Positions 34,641 through 45,289 of a DNA stretch of 64,000 bases are shown here, in pieces. Each line of letters opens with the position of its first letter. Position 1 is the stretch's first letter. Below the pieces are notes generated by a model that saw only the letters and a list, made by a program, of their open reading frames with translations, had not been told where the DNA came from and made no database searches. Source of the DNA: Flabesymbios commensalis (Eukaryota; Annelida; Polychaeta; Terebellida; Flabelligeridae); contig OZ024914.1 in assembly GCA_964017125.1 (NCBI GenBank), positions 21,758,282 to 21,822,281 of the forward strand. The letters are read 5' to 3'. A program made the translations under genes and the position numbers.

Positions 34641-34742
34641 CCCAGCAAGCAAGACACAATGAATCAATGCTGTTCTAATGTTGGGCAAGCGTCTGCGACG
34701 CTTGCCCAACATTAAAACAGAGCGTCGTGTCTTGCTCTAAAT
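34641..34742. mobile_element. Family B MITE with perfect palindromic core
   Basis: TAATGTTGGGCAAGCGTC, then TGC, then its exact complement (34676-34714), flanked by CCCAGCAAGCAAGACAC and CGTCGTGTCTTGCTC. Confidence 0.85.
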
Positions 34743-35017
34743 GCCAAGGATCAGCTCAAGTGCAAGACAGTAAAGACCTGGCACCCGAGGTTGACCTTTC
34801 AGAAGACATGGTCTGAATGTCTGTCGCCCGGAAACCTCTCTGAAAGGAGAAAGGTAAACAGGAATCTGAAGATCATGACAGCCGCATAAGACATGCCATA
34901 AGGTCAGGGGTTCACTCTAAAGGTCGTCGATTTGAAATCTCTGATGAAAGTCATTAGTTTAATATATTAATATATAAATGAAGCCGCTGGCAACCATCCT
35001 ATAGCTTGTTAACCCTT

Positions 35018-35095
35018 TACCCAGCAACCACTAAACATTGAGTCCACGGCGCTGGTCATTAAACCATCATTGGTTCAACGTTTTGTGTTTGCACT
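35018..35095 (-). mobile_element. Family B MITE
   Basis: CCCAGCAACCACTAAACATTG, CACGGCGCTGGTCATTAAAC, right TTTTGTGTTTGC. Confidence 0.65.
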
Positions 35096-35521
35096 TTTGC
35101 AATCCTTTTGGTAGTAATCTAGCAGATTTACAAGGCGGAGAACAGGTCTTAGATCAGCCATATTTGGAAATATTTGACTTCGCTTTGACAAATTACTCTG
35201 TATAATGTGCACTCACTTGAAGTTGTGAATCGCTTCTTCGCACATAAACAACGCTCATCCCCTCTTGATGATATAAGGTTTGCGTGTGTATTCTCCACAT
35301 CTGCATATATTAAGATTCGTGAGAAAGAAGAACAAGACTTGTTCAGTTCGACCATCCTGGACGTGGGCTTGGTAAAATATCATTTAAGGAACGAATAGTG
35401 CATTTACTGCCTACACAAGTCGTATCATATATTGAACACCATTCATCGGAGCGCTACTATGTCATATCTACCACGGATTTTGAATGTCATATTCTACACC
35501 TTTACACAGAGAAGAGCGCGG

Positions 35522-35820
35522 GGGGCTGGTGCAGTGGTTAAAACTGCCTGCTTGGAAAGTCGGACATCGCTGGTTTGAGCCCCACTCTGGCCTTCAAGTT
35601 TCAAAGAAAACAAAATGTTTCGTCCCCGCGCACTCGTAATGATTCAATATTGTGGAGAGCCTCCGTGACCGAGCACCGGCGCTCGAATTTCGAATCCTAT
35701 GTCTGGAGGGCAGTGTCATCGCATTCATCTCGCTATCCTCAAGAGGTTCTCCTGGCCAATATTAGTCTATATGCGCACAGAGGTGGCCTAAATCCAGTTG
35801 GTAATTCATTTCATTTTGAA
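35522..35820 (+). mobile_element. Family E SINE, plus orientation
   Basis: tRNA-like head: A-box-like CTGGTGCAGTGGTTAAAACT (35526-35545), B-box-like GGTTTGAGCCC (35572-35582). Body matches the other E copies in inverse; tail side CAGTTGGTAATTCATTTCAT. Confidence 0.85.
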
Positions 35821-35830
35821 ATGTGTTATT

Positions 35831-36053
35831 TTACCCTTTCAGCACAGAGACCGACTTCACACGTCGTATTGTGACGTCTATAGACGCCAGATTGTGACGT
35901 CTAAAGTCGATCACTGCGCTGAAAGAGTAAACTATGTATAATGGCCGTAGACCCGTAACATAGGAAACAGCGGACTGAGACATTTATGATCACTTCAAAT
36001 TGAAAAACAAACGTTGGTTTATACCATCATATTTCTGCGCTTTAAGGGTTAAA
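35831..36053 (-). mobile_element. Family A MITE
   Basis: Starts TTACCCTTTCAGCACAGAG, double TGACGTCTA core, GGCCGTAGACCCGTAACATA, ends CGCTTTAAGGGTTAA. Near full length. Confidence 0.8.
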
Positions 36054-36305
36054 ATGACAATAAAAAAATCATTACACTATACAGTGATCGACGCTCAAAG
36101 GGTCAACGTTCCCGCTTACTTGAATCTTCGTCTTTTCGTGCCTTCAGAGTAAATAAATGGCACAACTATGTATTCAGTCAGCCGGATCAAATAGCCCCCA
36201 TTTATACGAATCTAAATATTTGTTTACTCACTTGATGTTTTGGATCACGTAAGCTTAACACAACTTCACGTGAGTGCATATTCCAAGTAAATACGTATGC
36301 ATCAA

Positions 36306-36525
36306 CCCCTTCAGTGCGGGGACCGTCTTTATGCGTATTCTGACGTATAAAGACGTTCCCCGCACTGTCAGAATAAAAATATTTATAATGGCCGTACAAC
36401 CGTAATATAGGTTTTAAAATGAAGCGGAAAGAGCTAATTACTAAGACATTTATAATGATTTTAAATTAAAAACACCCTTCGGTCTTTCTGTTCATACAAA
36501 AATATTTCAGCGCTGTAAAAGTTAA
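36306..36525 (-). mobile_element. Family A MITE
   Basis: CCCCTTCAGTGCGGGGACCG, ATAATGGCCGTACAACCG, GAAGCGGAAAGAGCTAATTA, ends CAGCGCTGTAAAAGTTAA. Confidence 0.8.
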
Positions 36526-36529
36526 AGCG

Positions 36530-37019
36530 TGTGTAAGATGCGGTAGGATTGACCCAGACAGGGAGGATTACGTTTTTTGAGATACGTTCGGCCTTGACTG
36601 TCTGGTGGCCTGGTGGGTGTTGGTCACGATATGCCACAAAGGCACTGATTAGTCTGTGACCAGGAGCAAAATGCATTGTTGCGTGTGGGTTGATAATCTA
36701 GAATATACAGTTATATACATTGTACAACAATACCAACTAGAAAACTCTGAGACCTGGCTTTAGTTTGTTTGAGTGCTTTAGACAAAAAATTGGCTTAATA
36801 TTTTGTAAACATAGCTGTATTGGTTTTTCTCATGGGCCAGAATCCTTAATGTATAGGATAAAGTTATTGAAAGAACCAAGGAGACAATATATATAGTATA
36901 TCTTCAACGTGTACAGGTGTAGGCCTATTCCTTCCACCATTACCGCTGATAAGTCTGTGTACGCGTCTATACGTCTATACGATGTACCTGGTACACACAA
37001 TGTAGGCCTACCCAGTCAT
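36530..37019. other. No gene seen
   Basis: Two TAGGCCTA palindromes near 36919 and 37004. Confidence 0.4.
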
Positions 37020-37375
37020 TACCTGTCCAATGTTGCCCAACATTGAAACAGAATAAGGTGATAACACGATACATTGACCCAATTGTGAAAAATGTTGGGC
37101 CACTGTCTCCGACAAAGGGCCAACATTATTCCAACCAAAACCCTTTAAGCTTTTAACCACGAATATAATCGTGAACATTTTTTTTCTGAAGACTTTTTAA
37201 ACTCGAAAGTACAGGTACCTAGGCATCTTAAACTTTAAATTGAAAATGTTCACAAGGACTGGTGTACACAAATGTCAACCGTTTCCCACACACAACTCCC
37301 CTCTTTTCCTTAAATAGAACCCAAACTCAAGCAAAATAAACTTAATAGGATACCGGCCTACGGCTGGTCCTAATA
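37020..37375 (-). repeat. Family B + family I composite, inverse copy
   Basis: 37020-37135 is B (AACACGATACATTGACCC; GGGCCACTGTCTCCGAC), 37135-37375 is I. The same join and order, inverted, occurs at 9335-9655. Confidence 0.7.
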
Positions 37376-37745
37376 AAGGCGACAGGGTCAGTTGCAGAAG
37401 TTATATTACCGGTTTCATTGACTGTTAAACAGGTTAAAGTTATATGAAACTCACTCTCGCGCATCCTCAAAATCAATCCGTTAATTTTGAAACGCCATGT
37501 GACAGGGAGGAAACTGAGACCAGACGAAGCACAACTTTTTGGATATTTCTGGTCTCAGTTCATCGATATCGGCATACCGAAAAATCTTTTTGCTATTTTT
37601 TTTTATCAAAATGTGTACATCGTGATAAATATCACCAGTATAACTCATAACCATGATAACCTTCTCACTAATAGAATAATGTGTAATGGAATTAAATATG
37701 GTGATGCGCTAAAACTGGCTGAAGCAGATACACCACGCCTAGGAG

Positions 37746-37852
37746 CGCAGCAACACAAGATGTTGAACCAATGCTGGTTTATTTTTGGCCCGCCGTCTAT
37801 TGATATTGGGCCGGTATTAAGCCAACGCTGTTTCAACGTTTTGTGTCAGCTG
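37746..37852. mobile_element. Family B MITE
   Basis: CAGCAACACAAGATGTTG at the left and CAACGTTTTGTGTCAGCTG at the right; core GGCCCGCCGTCTATTGATA. Confidence 0.75.
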
Positions 37853-38091
37853 TATATATTTTTTTATTAACATGATTATTATATATAATCAACTGGCCTA
37901 ACGTTAGGTGATCTGGTATTCCATGAAGTACATGATATCCCCTGCTGTTTATCTATCGTTCCATCTCGTAATATGAACCACAGAACGACAAAAAAAATGC
38001 CAATAAAAATTGACTGGGCGGCGCGCCGTGCTGAGTCATCCGTTATAACGGTGATGTTATCATGGTTATGGTGTGTATTCATCAAGCTCGT

Positions 38092-38178
38092 CTATATCGT
38101 CGCCTCGGAGCTAAAGGATCCTATCTGACACTCGTCAGAGTGGCAGATAATATCCTTTAGCTCCGAGGCGACGATATA
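38092..38178. repeat. Near-perfect hairpin (about 37-bp arms)
   Basis: CTATATCGTCGCCTCGGAG then CTAAAGGAT is repeated as its exact complement ending at 38178; loop around CACTCGTCAGAGT. GC-rich arms contrast with the surroundings. Confidence 0.9.
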
Positions 38179-38190
38179 GTGTGCTGGTTT

Positions 38191-38425
38191 AACCCTTATA
38201 ACGCTGAAATTTCCCCTGTGTAAACCATAGATACCAAAGGGTTTTTTCAATTTGAAATCACCATAAATGTTTTAGTCAGCTCTTTCTGCTTCATTTAAAT
38301 ACCTATATCTTATGGGTCCACGGCCATTTTAAATATTTTACTCTTTCAGTGCGGGGATCGAATCTGACGTCTATAGACGTCAGATTCTGACGTTTAGAGG
38401 CGTTCCCCGCGCTGAAAAAACGGAT
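38191..38425 (+). mobile_element. Family A MITE
   Basis: TTAACCCTTATAACGCTG, AATCACCATAAATG, CAGTGCGGGGATCGAATC, then a TAGACGTCAGATTCTGACG core. Confidence 0.8.
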
Positions 38426-38464
38426 CCGCCGCCTCTCTAAAGTTTCCCATTTGCTGTCTATCAA

Positions 38465-38760
38465 GCATAAATGCTAGACGTTGACCAAAAGTTGATTGAT
38501 GGTGGCCCATCGTCACAAGCCATGGCCAACATCAAAACATTGTTGTGTCAGCGTATTATTGGTACAGCATGGGATGAGCGCCTATCCGTTTTCATAACGT
38601 AAAATGTTGTATCACATTGCATATACATACAGCTGCATCACAGCAAAAACATGAAGCATTAAACGTTGTTTGTATTAAATGACATTGCATTTGTGCTGGG
38701 TGAGCGTCACAGACGGTGGCCCAGCACTATAACAAGATAGATGCTTATTTGCTGGATAAC
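38465..38760. mobile_element. Two family B copies
   Basis: One at about 38470-38560 (GGTGGCCCATCGTCACAAGC), one at about 38660-38760 (GGGTGAGCGTCACAGACGG, right end TTATTTGCTGG). Confidence 0.6.
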
Positions 38761-38902
38761 CAGCCTTTCAGCGTCTTGAATTAATGAATGGCACAATGGG
38801 GGATATTATCGCCTATTTAGTATGCACCTGTTGAGTCGCCAACACACCACTCATGTGAATATAGCTTTGAACCTCTACAGCACAGATGAAACGGTTGATG
38901 TG

Positions 38903-39046
38903 CAAACGGTGTTCATTTGAGTGCGATATGGGAAAATACAGCACTCGTTCCACGAATAAGGTGTGAGCCTTTAGGCGAACACTTTGTTCGTGGAACATGT
39001 GCTGTATTTCCCCATATCACACGAAAAATTAACACCGTTTGTATTT
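38903..39046. mobile_element. Foldback element with ~55-bp arms
   Basis: CAAACGGTGTTCATTTGAG ... GAAAATACAGCACTCGTTCC mirrors GGAACATGTGCTGTATTTCC ... TTAACACCGTTTG. Loop about 40 bp. Confidence 0.85.
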
Positions 39047-39359
39047 TCTCACACGATGAGGTCACACGTGTGATATAGGCCTAACTGTCGTACATTCCAG
39101 TTCAAACTACAGCTAGAGTGTGATATTGGCTGATACCGATATACGTCGCATAGTGAAAACCACTACACAGAGTGTGAGAAGCGAGGATTAAATTGCTCCA
39201 CTAAAATCTGAACAGTTGTGCAGCTGTGCATGTGCTGAGATATTATTATTCATCCCAAAACTACTACACAAACATATTATTGTGTTGCATTTACAAAACT
39301 AAAGCACTACACCAGACAAATAATTATTGTTCCGTGTGTTGCAAAGTCTATTTTCCGTA

Positions 39360-39895
39360 TTTTTACCACCGCCAAAGGAAGTTATGTTTTTGGTCGTGCT
39401 GGTTTGTCTATGATTGTCTGTTCTTCTGTCTATCTGTTCGGCAGCAGGATTACTTACAAAGTACATGAACTAATGAACGGGAATTTTCACCAAAGATGTG
39501 CCGCGGGCAAAGGAAATGAAATGAAATGAATCGGGCTTTAGGCCACCTTTGTGCACATATAGGCTAAACTGGGCCAGGAGAACCTCCTGAGGATGGTGAG
39601 ATGAATGAGATGACACTGTCCTCCAGACACAGGATTCGAAATTCGAGCCCTGGCGGTCTGAGGCCGAGCACGCTACCTCTCGGTCACAGAGGCTCCCCAC
39701 AATACTGACTTTCACACGTGGATGGGGAAGAAACATTTCTGTTTCTTTCAAACTGCCGAGACCGGGAACCGAACCCTGAACTCTGGCGTGAAAGGCAGCG
39801 GTGCTAACCACCACCCTACCGCGGGCAAAGGAGCAATCTATTATTTATTAGGACGATCCGGATCGCGCTGGGAGGTTCTCAGTCTCTGACTGACT
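39360..39895 (+). repeat. Family J repeat, split by a SINE
   Basis: Left part 39360-39514, right part 39819-39895; compare the unbroken copy at 24885-25110. Confidence 0.7.
39515..39818 (-). mobile_element. Family E SINE with 14-bp target duplication
   Basis: CCGCGGGCAAAGGA at 39501-39514 and 39819-39832. Tail AATGAAATGAAT at the left, tRNA-like head (GGTTCGGTTCCCGGTCTCGG on the minus strand) at the right. The cleanest family E copy. Confidence 0.9.
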
Positions 39896-39929
39896 GTATA
39901 GTATACTATGTGTTGGCAGCAGATAGTTT

Positions 39930-40020
39930 CCCAGTAAGCAAGATATGGCCCCATATTGGTTTAATGTTGGTCCACCGTCTGCGACGTTGGGCAAACATTA
40001 AAACAACATGTGATCTAAAT
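39930..40020 (-). mobile_element. Family B MITE
   Basis: CCAGTAAGCAAGATATGG, core GGTCCACCGTCTGCGACGTTG. Confidence 0.75.
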
Positions 40021-40834
40021 ATGATCTAGTAATTACTACTATTAATCAGAGGCTAATTGCGAATAATCGTTTTATAACTATTATCAGATTATCATGATTA
40101 TTTCAACTCATTTTCGTTTGATGGATACATATGTTATCAAACAGTGAAGGGGCTTCAAGCAATTCTCATCAATGTAAATCGACAAATATTCGGGTCAGAG
40201 ATACTTCTGCATCTTGCAAGTGTATGTCTGGAGTGCTATTCCAATGCATAATGTAAACAACATTCCAAATTAGCAGTCTGACTGCACACGCATGCGGGAT
40301 TGTGAGCTTTCATCCCTTTTATTAATTGAAACATTACACACATCGTTTTTTAATGTCATGACCAAAATAATGCAGTAATAATGTGCTTTTTCAGGGGAAG
40401 ATCTGCAAAATAATTTTTAAATAAATTAAAATAATATTTATCATTATAAACAGTGCTATATCATTTAAAATGCTTTATGGACAGGAAAAACACAACACTA
40501 CGAAAATTGAGTGACTCGTATAAACCTACAAATACACTTTTTATATGCCATATCAAATGAGAATTGCAACATCATTTTTTCGGAAAAAAAATCAGATCGC
40601 CTAATATATTTTCGGCATTATATGTCCACTTCACACTCTGTATCGGGAATTTCGGAATGTGGCCAACGTCATGATATCTCTATAATGCTATGACTAGGCA
40701 CCGCATATCATTGTGCCGGTTATTGTTTTATGCGGTGCTCATATTATATTAGAGAGATTAGGACCACATGACCGAACTCCAGATACATGTTGTATACTCT
40801 GTAAGGTTTGGGACCTCACATCGCTCAGGCATGT
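40021..40834. other. No gene seen
   Basis: AT-rich, no recognised repeats. Confidence 0.4.
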
Positions 40835-40925
40835 CCCGTCCAACACGAGTTGCTGACCCATTGTATATGGTCAATGTTGCGTCCAACAACCATGCGATGG
40901 ATCAACAACTCGTGTCTGCTGGGCT
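40835..40925. mobile_element. Family B MITE, core lost
   Basis: CCAACACGAGTTGCTGACCC and its complement GATCAACAACTCGTGTCTGC at the ends; the GTCGCAGACG core is not recognisable. Confidence 0.6.
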
Positions 40926-41003
40926 GTTATCTTATATACATCTATGAACTATAGCCCCGAACAGCTAAACCAGGGTCTGGTCCGTGTCCAGATAACAACG
41001 TTA

Positions 41004-41428
41004 GGCCCAAAAAAAATATTGTTTGTTTCCGATTTCCGACCGACCCTATCAAAACATGTGCGACCCAAATTTATTTTATGGTTTTCCTAAAAAAAAAAAA
41101 AAAAAAAAAAAAATTTTTTTTTTTTTTTTTTTTTTTAGGAAATCCATAAGTTAAGGGATAACCAACTGGCTGTAGTCAAAGTAACTCGAAAAACGTTACG
41201 AAAAGAAGAGAGAGGGGGGGGGGTCAAAAAGCGTCCAAAAAACAAAAAATCATTATGTAATGTACAGATAAGACATGCATGGAAGTGAATTTGGCACCAA
41301 ACAAAATAAAAAATAATTCTTACCTACCGATTGGTTGAAGTGACAAAAAATAAAATAAAATAAATTCCCTACCTACCCACTGGTTAAAATGACAACAAAT
41401 CGGAAACAAACATAATTTTTTTTTGGCG
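41004..41428. mobile_element. MITE with ~30-bp inverted ends and an A/T hairpin
   Basis: Left GGCCCAAAAAAAATATTG then TTTGTTTCCGATTT; right AAATCGGAAACAAACATAAT ... GGC. Apparent GTTA duplication on both sides. Inside, TTATGGTTTTCCT-A(n)/T(n)-AGGAAATCCATAA forms a second hairpin at about 41078-41150. Confidence 0.8.
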
Positions 41429-41736
41429 TTACTCTACGTGCCCTGAGAGTTGGGACAACGTTTTGTAGCAGCTCTCTGGATGATTCCCATTACTATGATT
41501 GCATGGCGACTATGTCCGCATATATATCCTTAGCGCATGTAGCTGGAACCTTCATGAGGTAGCATGTTAGACCTCAGATCAGCGGGAACATCATGTGCCT
41601 GGACGGTAATGTCTGATTCATAATGACAGTAAGCCTTCTCTTCAGAGCAAGTGATGTGATACCATTTATTTATGCAATCCATTTGTTCGATCATTGTTCC
41701 ATGTAACAGAATGGATGAATGCAAGAATGCATGAAT

Positions 41737-42005
41737 AAATGAATGAATACAAGAATGAATGAATGAATGAATGAATGAATGAATGAATGAATGAATGAAT
41801 GAATGAATGAATGAATGAATGAATGGATGAACAGGATGAATGAATAATGTTATACAACATGTATATAAGATATGTGCCCTTAAAAAACGCGTTTTTGAAT
41901 GAATGAATGAATGAATGAATAAATGAATGAATAAATGAATGAATGAATGAATGAATGAATGAATGAATGAATGAATGAATGAATGAATGAATGAATGAAT
42001 GAATA
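41737..42005. repeat. Two (GAAT)n arrays in a tandem duplication
   Basis: Each array is followed by TATACAACATGT(A/T)TATA and a TGT(G/A)CCCTTA motif (near 41850 and 42010), so array plus flank was duplicated with ~160-bp spacing. Confidence 0.85.
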
Positions 42006-42360
42006 ATTCTATACAACATGTTTATAGGACATGTACCCTTATTCTAACAATAAAAGTCGGAAAACAAATTAATTCTAGAATACAACACACAGTGAAAGAC
42101 TGAGCTTAAAAGACGGGCTACGGTATGTCCGACAAAATTAGACATAACCTACACAACGCAACGGATTGTCATCATTTGTCTGGAATGTACTTCTGCAAGT
42201 AAATGTGCTTACAATTAAATCAACTTTGATCAAATGTCCACCCTGCAAACATATTTCTACTAATATTTGCAAGTATTTATAGACCGCAATCTAAGACGAC
42301 AAAAAATCGCTTGAATTACTTCCGCATGCACGTTCTTTACTGAATTAAATGGTTCATTAC

Positions 42361-42387
42361 CTCCGGATCAATCCCGATGGCATCCAT
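42361..42387 (-). CDS. Candidate first coding exon of the ankyrin-repeat gene
   Basis: On the minus strand, an ATG in good context (GAC ATG G) opens nine codons (MDAIGIDPE) and ends at a consensus-like donor GAG|GTAATG in phase 0, the phase that exon 28171-28076 needs. It is the first in-frame ATG after a TAG. The stretch is unusually GC/CpG-rich. The wording upstream of the ATG (HGNALLHVD) loosely resembles an ankyrin repeat, so it could instead be an internal exon with acceptor GGGATAG. No transcript evidence. Confidence 0.35.
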
Positions 42388-42399
42388 GTCGACGTGGAG

Positions 42400-43500
42400 C
42401 AGCGCGTTACCGTGGCACGCCTATCCCTCACCGTGAGAAACACACAGTCCCTGATCCATGTATGGTGTTTGTAAAGCCCCTGTCAGTGTGTCTGACCATA
42501 GACGAGCAAACAGCGTCAACAAAGTCAATCTGGTCAGATGTCATCTACTGATCCCTTGTAACAGATCACGGATTTGTGTATCCAGTGTAGCCGACACTGT
42601 TGAATTTGTTTCACTCCTGTGTACTAATGTGGGTCCCTGTAGCACACACGCACGCTGTGAGACCTACAGTAACAGATCCACGTGTCACACAACGGGATGG
42701 TATCCAGGCCTCGATGGGTGGATGGAATCCTTATGAATGATCCGTGCCTTATTAAGACACTATGATTTGTCGGGAATTAGCATCGTTTGCCGTGGCTTCA
42801 TTAGCATGTATGTGCCCGCACAATGACATAACGCGCTCCTAGCCACCGGGATTTGACAGCTGACTGACAGGCTGAACAAATCCAGACCCCTGAGATGGAA
42901 GCTCATGAGGATCCAGGGATGTCCAGATAATCTGCATACAGTCCTCCTGAGATGACAAAGTCTGTCAGCGGCTGTCTGGATGTCTATGTATTCATATTAT
43001 CACTTTACTTCATGATCCACCGTATAAAAACAGTGTCGTGATGCTGTTGTTATATCTGCATGCACCAAGGCCTAGTTTCAGCTAGCAGTCCTGCTTCCCT
43101 GTATGCTTACAGTGGTTGTTGCTAAGATAAACTACACGGACATACACACAGTGTACGTGCTCATATACAATGCTCCCTGTGTGATTCATAGGCGTCAACT
43201 GCCTTTGTTGTTCTGGTTCTGTCAGCTCTACAGGCGTTGCAGGCGTGCATACCTCGCGTGGGACACGTGCTGACTGGCCAATACGGCCCGCCACATGGAT
43301 CTGCCTGGCACATACAGCACTATGTTATGTGCACGGCACGGATCGCAGCGTACGTCTGTTTTGTACACGCTGCTGGTGACTGCAGATGGCAGTGGATGGA
43401 GCCAGACTGTCTGCCAGGGATTGCCCAGAACAGTGACTGGTGTACAGCATGCCGCCACTGATCTATATCAGCACTTGATGCGGGCTGCTGCCACTGCTTC
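42400..43500 (-). promoter_or_regulatory. GC/CpG-rich region, possible promoter of the ankyrin-repeat gene
   Basis: This kilobase is visibly richer in GC and CpG than the rest and lies upstream (minus strand) of the candidate first exon. Both strands show open frames of 70-108 codons around 43228-43630, as expected of GC-rich non-coding DNA; none resembles a known protein. No TATA box could be assigned. Inference from composition and position. Confidence 0.25.
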
Positions 43501-43501
43501 G

Positions 43502-43600
43502 CCCAGCAAACACGACGCTGGCTTATGGTGGACCAGCGTCGCAGACGATGGACCAGCATTAAACCAGCATCGGATAGATCTATCGTGTTTGCTAGCATAT
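43502..43600 (+). mobile_element. Family B MITE, best-preserved copy
   Basis: CCCAGCAAACACGACGCTGG at the left; core GGACCAGCGTCGCAGACGATG; right ATCGTGTTTGCTAG. Confidence 0.85.
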
Positions 43601-43675
43601 TGCTGGCAGATAGTTCAATGACCCATCTCAACCAAAATTAACATTAAGCCATTGATAATTAGCTTAATTTATCCC

Positions 43676-43892
43676 TTTCAAGCCTGAATTCACCATTGTA
43701 ATCTCAATCCACTACAAGCGGCGAATTATTGCTGTAATTCTCGACTTGTAGACCTAGTTGATAAAGAAAGGAGTTAAAAATAAAAGACAATTGCCATGCA
43801 TTGGTAAAACAGTCTTATGGAATTTTCCCTTCTAAAAGCTTTTTTCAGTGTAAAATGATGATTTGATCCATCATGAGGGCTTCAAGGGTTAA
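43676..43892 (+). mobile_element. Family D MITE
   Basis: CCCTTTCAAGCCTGAATTCA, CAATCCACTACAAGCGG, ATGCATTGGTAAAACAGTCT, right GGCTTCAAGGGTTAA. Confidence 0.75.
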
Positions 43893-44524
43893 GCAGCTAA
43901 TTTCAGATAAATTGCTAATTTAAATTAAAAAGACAAATAAAGCGACAGTTATATTATTGCTGGTATGTGACATTTGTCCATCATTAAATTAAGTGTGTCT
44001 AAGTTGCTGATATTTATTTAGACAAGAATACTATATGAAGCCATCATTTGTTCAATGTAAATCAAACAAATTCGTCTAATCACAAATATTTGCGCCTTTC
44101 ACGATGGCTCATGATTCTGCTTATCAGTGTGCATGTAACCAAGATGCCTAATCTCGGCTGATCCTGATTTCTTACACCCTGGTTGTAGGCCTACAACATG
44201 CACAATGCTCCAAACTGCAGTTGAAATTAATGCTTAGATCGAACTGTGCATTACTGCGCACTATATCAGTATAGAAATATTGAAGGCATTAGAAAAGAGT
44301 AGATTCATGTTACCTTTGCTGCTGCATCAAGCATTATCACTTTATAAATGCAGTGATGTCACTGTGCTGTATATTAATCACTATATCGTCGTCTCATAAC
44401 ACTTAATACGCCTCCCATACATGTATCATGTGTATTAGGGCCTCCAAGCATTCCATATTTCTATTTTCACATAGATAATCCAAAACTATCGATATGACTT
44501 TTAGAAACAACTTTCCGTGTAGAG
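43893..44524. other. No gene seen
   Basis: Ordinary AT-rich sequence; one TAGGCCTA near 44186. Confidence 0.4.
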
Positions 44525-45289
44525 CGGGAGCCCAGAAGTTTTATTCGAGGGAAAAGTGCCCGAGCCCATTAATTGATACAAAACAAACCCAGCATCCCTA
44601 AAATGGATAGCTGCCGGGTGTCATGTATGACCTTCACCTCCAAATCAGTATTTTTGTTATGTAATTTGTTGCATTTCTTTAAGGATATTGCGCCAAGGCT
44701 AAAATTCGTTTTAAATGATCCATTGGCTCCCCTGGAGTCCAGAATGACCAATGACACCAATTTAAGATGTGATCTTCCCTCTGACAGCAGCCTGGGAAGA
44801 TGATATAAAAATGGCGGGAAAATATTTTTATTCAACGGGAAAGCGCCATAGTTAAAAATTACAGGAAATTATTCTTGAGGAGTGAGGGAGATCAGAAAAG
44901 TAAGCGACAGCAATTTTAAGAGTGACCTTCCCTCTGACAGTAACATGTGAAGATGATAAGAAAATGGAGTGACTTCTTTTGTTCATGGGCAGTGCGGGGA
45001 AAAAATGATGAACAATTCATTAGGATATTACGAATGTGAATGAACAGATGAACAAAGGAGGTAACATTTGGACAATTTATAAGATAATCTCATAATACAG
45101 AGGTATAAATTATGCATGGTAAATTCTGCCATTGTTCTTTATCTCTTATTCGTCTTATCATCACTCTTATCACTCCATTCAGTATTCTTCGTCTTGGTTC
45201 ATTATGTTTATAGGTGTCTCATCACTTGCGTCATCATCATTGCTGAGCGAATCTGGTGCCGAGTTTCCAGCATACCAGTCTGACTACAA

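Noticed and set aside
35522-35595. Possible tRNA gene (A and B boxes); likewise 34060-34121
   Set aside because: The acceptor stem is not closed and the sequence continues into a dispersed body; these are SINE heads.
42458-43631. Cluster of open frames on both strands in GC-rich DNA
   Set aside because: Open mainly because of base composition and a family B MITE; kept only as a possible promoter region.
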